From assembly GCF_008806595.1 (NCBI RefSeq), contig NZ_VZRB01000006.1, positions 62,001-126,000 on the forward strand: a stretch of 64,000 nt of DNA, written 5' to 3'. The notes below the pieces were generated by a model. The model was not told the DNA's origin. It saw nothing but the letters and a program-made list of their open reading frames with translations, and ran no database searches. Below, in pieces: positions 62,086-64,000 of this stretch. Each line of letters begins with the position of its first letter. Positions within the stretch are counted from its first letter, which is position 1. Origin of the DNA: Streptomyces luteolifulvus (lineage in GTDB: Bacteria > Actinomycetota > Actinomycetes > Streptomycetales > Streptomycetaceae). A program made the translations under genes and the position numbers.

Positions 62086-62209
62086 GACGCGGACTCCAGG
62101 CGGTGACGGGGCGGAAGGGGACGCTCCAGCATAACGGGAATCCGGAGCCCCTCTGTCACACCCGCAACCGCTCAGCGCCCCCTACAGCCCCGGCCCGTGT
62201 CACAGGCTC

Positions 62210-62851
62210 TCAGGGTTCGAGCAGCCGGGGGGACAGGGCACCGCACGGCACGAGTTCCACCTCGGCGCCTGCGTCTCTCAGGTCCGTGAGCACCAGCTCG
62301 TCGTACATCAGCAGCCCGGACTGCTCGGGCCATACGACCGCCCACAGCCACAGCCCGAGCGCCTCCCCCGCGAAGACGGCACGGTCGTCCGGACTCCCGG
62401 TGACAAGCCAGAGCGGGGTGGGCCGGCCGGCCGCCAGCACCTTGGCCTGGGGCGGCTTCTCGACGTTCAGATACGGCCCCGGGTCCGGGCCGTCGATGCC
62501 CGCGTACCGCGCGCCGAGGCCGACGCCGAGCTCCTCGGCCACGAGGATCAGTTCCCCCATGCCGCCGAGCGGACCGGGCCCGGAGCAGGCCACCGCCGTG
62601 GCACGGCCGCCGCTGCGGTCGTCGCCCGCGCAGGCCACGCCCGTGAACAGCCAGCCCACCGGCAGCGGCCACGGCATCCACACCGGCACCTTCGTACGGT
62701 GCACGACGACCGTGAGAGCCTCGACGCTGGGCGGGATCACGGGCTGCACCGGATGCACGGTCCCGTGCACATCGCACTGCCAGGTGTCGGCGAAGAGTCC
62801 GGGAGCCCTGACCCGGCCACCACACTTCGGGCAACTGGGTTCGCCCCTCAT
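62210..62851 (-). CDS. DUF6758 family protein
   Basis: A 213-aa protein with an N-terminal zinc ribbon (CPKCGGRV, then CDVHGTVH) and a Pro/Trp-rich body (WMPWPLPVGWLFTG, GPYLNVEKPP). It matches the conserved streptomycete DUF6758 proteins. Function unknown. Confidence 0.75.
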   Translation of the reverse strand: MRGEPSCPKCGGRVRAPGLFADTWQCDVHGTVHPVQPVIPPSVEALTVVVHRTKVPVWMPWPLPVGWLFTGVACAGDDRSGGRATAVACSGPGPLGGMGELILVAEELGVGLGARYAGIDGPDPGPYLNVEKPPQAKVLAAGRPTPLWLVTGSPDDRAVFAGEALGLWLWAVVWPEQSGLLMYDELVLTDLRDAGAEVELVPCGALSPRLLEP

Positions 62852-63039
62852 AGGGCCCCACGGTCCTACCCCTGCTGCGCCACGTCAAGGACGATCACCC
62901 GTCCGGACCGACTTACTGTGTGTCCTCCGCGTCCGAGGACGGCCCGCCGGTCATGTCCCTACGACGGAACGGGCAGCTCACCGTCTTTGCCAACTGACGC
63001 TTTCCGGCCCCCCGTTGGTGAGCTTGCTCACTTTCCCCG

Positions 63040-63636
63040 TCAGTCCAGCGGAACCGGCCGGCGCGACGGATCCCGCAGATCCGTCCCGTTCGCAAGCCAG
63101 CGTTCCTGAAGCGCCTCAGCGCCGTGCACGCGCTTCCAGGCCGCCTCGTTCGGGGTCATCGGCAGCAGCGGCAGGAACCGTACGGGATCGAGGGGCTCGT
63201 CGAGTTCCAGGTCCTCGACCAGACCGCCCGGCTCGGCGACCAGCACCGAGGTGAACGGGGCCGAGGGCCACAGGGGTTCACCGACGTCGAGGGAGGCGCC
63301 GGGAGCCACCACCACACCTTCGACCTGCGGGGACGCGGCCAGAACGGCGAGCGGGCGCAGTACCTTGTCGGTCTCCGCGAGGCCGCCCCGTACGGACAGG
63401 ATCAGCTCGGCGCGAGGTCCCGCGACCGGGTCGGCCAGCATCGCGGTGGGGTCGCTCATCGGCTGTGCGGACATGCCGAGGGTGGCGTAGCGGACGACGG
63501 GTCCCTCCGGGCCGGTGTCCTGGAAGCGCAGCACCTCGATCCGTTCCGTGCCGAGGAAGGTGACGGCGGCGCGGGCGTTCGGTTCGCCCAGCGCGGAGCA
63601 CAACCGGGCCTCGACCAGAGGGAGAACATCAGCCAT
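63040..63636 (-). CDS. Suppressor-of-fused (SUFU)-domain protein
   Basis: A 198-aa protein with a SUFU-like domain: ERIEVLRFQDTGPEG, VVRYATLGMSAQPM, RAELILSVRGGL and the C-terminal FLPLLPMTPNEAAW. Bacterial SUFU proteins often act as immunity or accessory proteins; this one is a conserved housekeeping-type gene in Streptomyces. ATG 63636 is used though no ribosome site is visible; upstream in-frame start at 63669 is possible. Confidence 0.8.
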   Translation of the reverse strand: MADVLPLVEARLCSALGEPNARAAVTFLGTERIEVLRFQDTGPEGPVVRYATLGMSAQPMSDPTAMLADPVAGPRAELILSVRGGLAETDKVLRPLAVLAASPQVEGVVVAPGASLDVGEPLWPSAPFTSVLVAEPGGLVEDLELDEPLDPVRFLPLLPMTPNEAAWKRVHGAEALQERWLANGTDLRDPSRRPVPLD

Positions 63637-63678
63637 GCCGCGAGCATAGAACTCGTCAGTACCGGGCAAAGCAGCGCC

Positions 63679-63704
63679 TTGACACTTCTGTCGGCTGATA
63701 CTCT
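63679..63704 (+). promoter_or_regulatory. Promoter at the right edge, reading out of the window
   Basis: TTGACA (63679-63684) is followed after 14 bp by TACTCT (63699-63704). The spacer is short, so the exact -10 may differ. It is divergent from the SUFU gene. No long gene follows in the last 300 bp, so the transcript has a leader of at least about 290 nt. Confidence 0.4.
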
Positions 63705-63803
63705 TGCCCGGTGGTTCGGGGCAGCACGCAGAAGCGTCGCGATCGGGTCCCGACGCCGATGAGACTCCCCTACGGGGGACCGGCCGGAGGAGGTGGGGCT
63801 GCG

Positions 63804-63851
63804 ATGGACCGAAGTCGGCCGTGCAGTACCACCCGCTCTTCCGGCCGCTGA
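63804..63851 (+). CDS. Candidate leader peptide (15 codons)
   Basis: GGAGGAGGTGG, a near-perfect ribosome site, lies 7-8 nt before ATG. The frame encodes MDRSRPCSTTRSSGR and then stops. It sits in a promoter-proximal leader with no other gene to the window end, which suggests translation-dependent control of the gene that follows outside the window. Confidence 0.45.
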   Translation: MDRSRPCSTTRSSGR

Positions 63852-64000
63852 TGTAGCTGCTCTTGCTCTAGCCGGCTGCCACCTCTCGCGTTCGCGTCTT
63901 CACACGGAAGAGCACTTCGTTTCGTTTTGCCTGATCTGAGTCAGTGACGAAGCGCGCCACCGCGACGGTGCGGTGCTCCCCGCTTTGTGGACGTGCCAAA

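Overview
The window is high-GC DNA with strongly GC-biased third codon positions, GGAGG-type ribosome sites, many GTG starts and gene content typical of Streptomyces (hisN, wblC, mycoredoxin, AdnAB, TerD/AIM24 proteins, TAP-type lipoproteins). It reads as chromosomal core. From memory, gene order largely follows the conserved actinobacterial block Rv3193c-Rv3211 of Mycobacterium tuberculosis: UPF0182 protein, PDZ/Lon-like protease, zincin, AarF kinase, whiB7, uvrD2, mrx1, nudC, adnB/adnA, ATL, moeZ, DUF3152, TetR, DUF3107, ferritin-like protein and DEAD-box helicase. No phage, insertion sequence, CRISPR array or large biosynthetic cluster was seen.

Layout. 0-2.2 kb: hisN, a CBS-domain protein and a Fur-family regulator. 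2.3-4.6 kb: two initiator tRNA genes with identical bodies flanking a Sel1-repeat gene. 4.7-13.9 kb: UPF0182 membrane protein, Lon-like protease, moaE, an SDR protein, zincin and Nudix genes. 13.9-17.9 kb: a TerD-AIM24 fusion with two AIM24 genes in one operon, then a metallopeptidase. 18.1-22.4 kb: ThiF-like protein, AarF kinase, then wblC preceded by a leader of about 600 nt with an upstream reading frame, an attenuator and a WblC-type promoter. 22.4-35.4 kb: DNA repair and redox genes (uvrD2, mrx1, nudC, M20 dipeptidase, adnB, adnA, an alkyltransferase-like protein). 35.6-41.7 kb: a pseudokinase-flippase fusion and two tandem secreted TAP-type hydrolases. 41.7-43.3 kb: a compositionally different accessory gene. 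43.3-49.4 kb: moeZ and a small cluster resembling parts of Pel-type exopolysaccharide loci. 49.5-64 kb: DUF3152 protein with tandem repeats, hydrolases, regulators, a DEAD-box helicase apparently starting at CTG, NYN, MarC, PHP and SUFU genes, and at the right edge a 5' leader with a short peptide frame.

Regulation. Three promoters match the sigma-R (thiol stress) consensus GGAAT-N18-GTT exactly, upstream of mrx1, moeZ and a 50-aa gene. They sit near wblC, the antibiotic-stress regulator, which has its own predicted attenuator. Repair (UvrD2, AdnAB, ATL), redox (Mrx1, NudC) and sulfur transfer (MoeZ) genes thus lie together with thiol- and ribosome-stress control elements.
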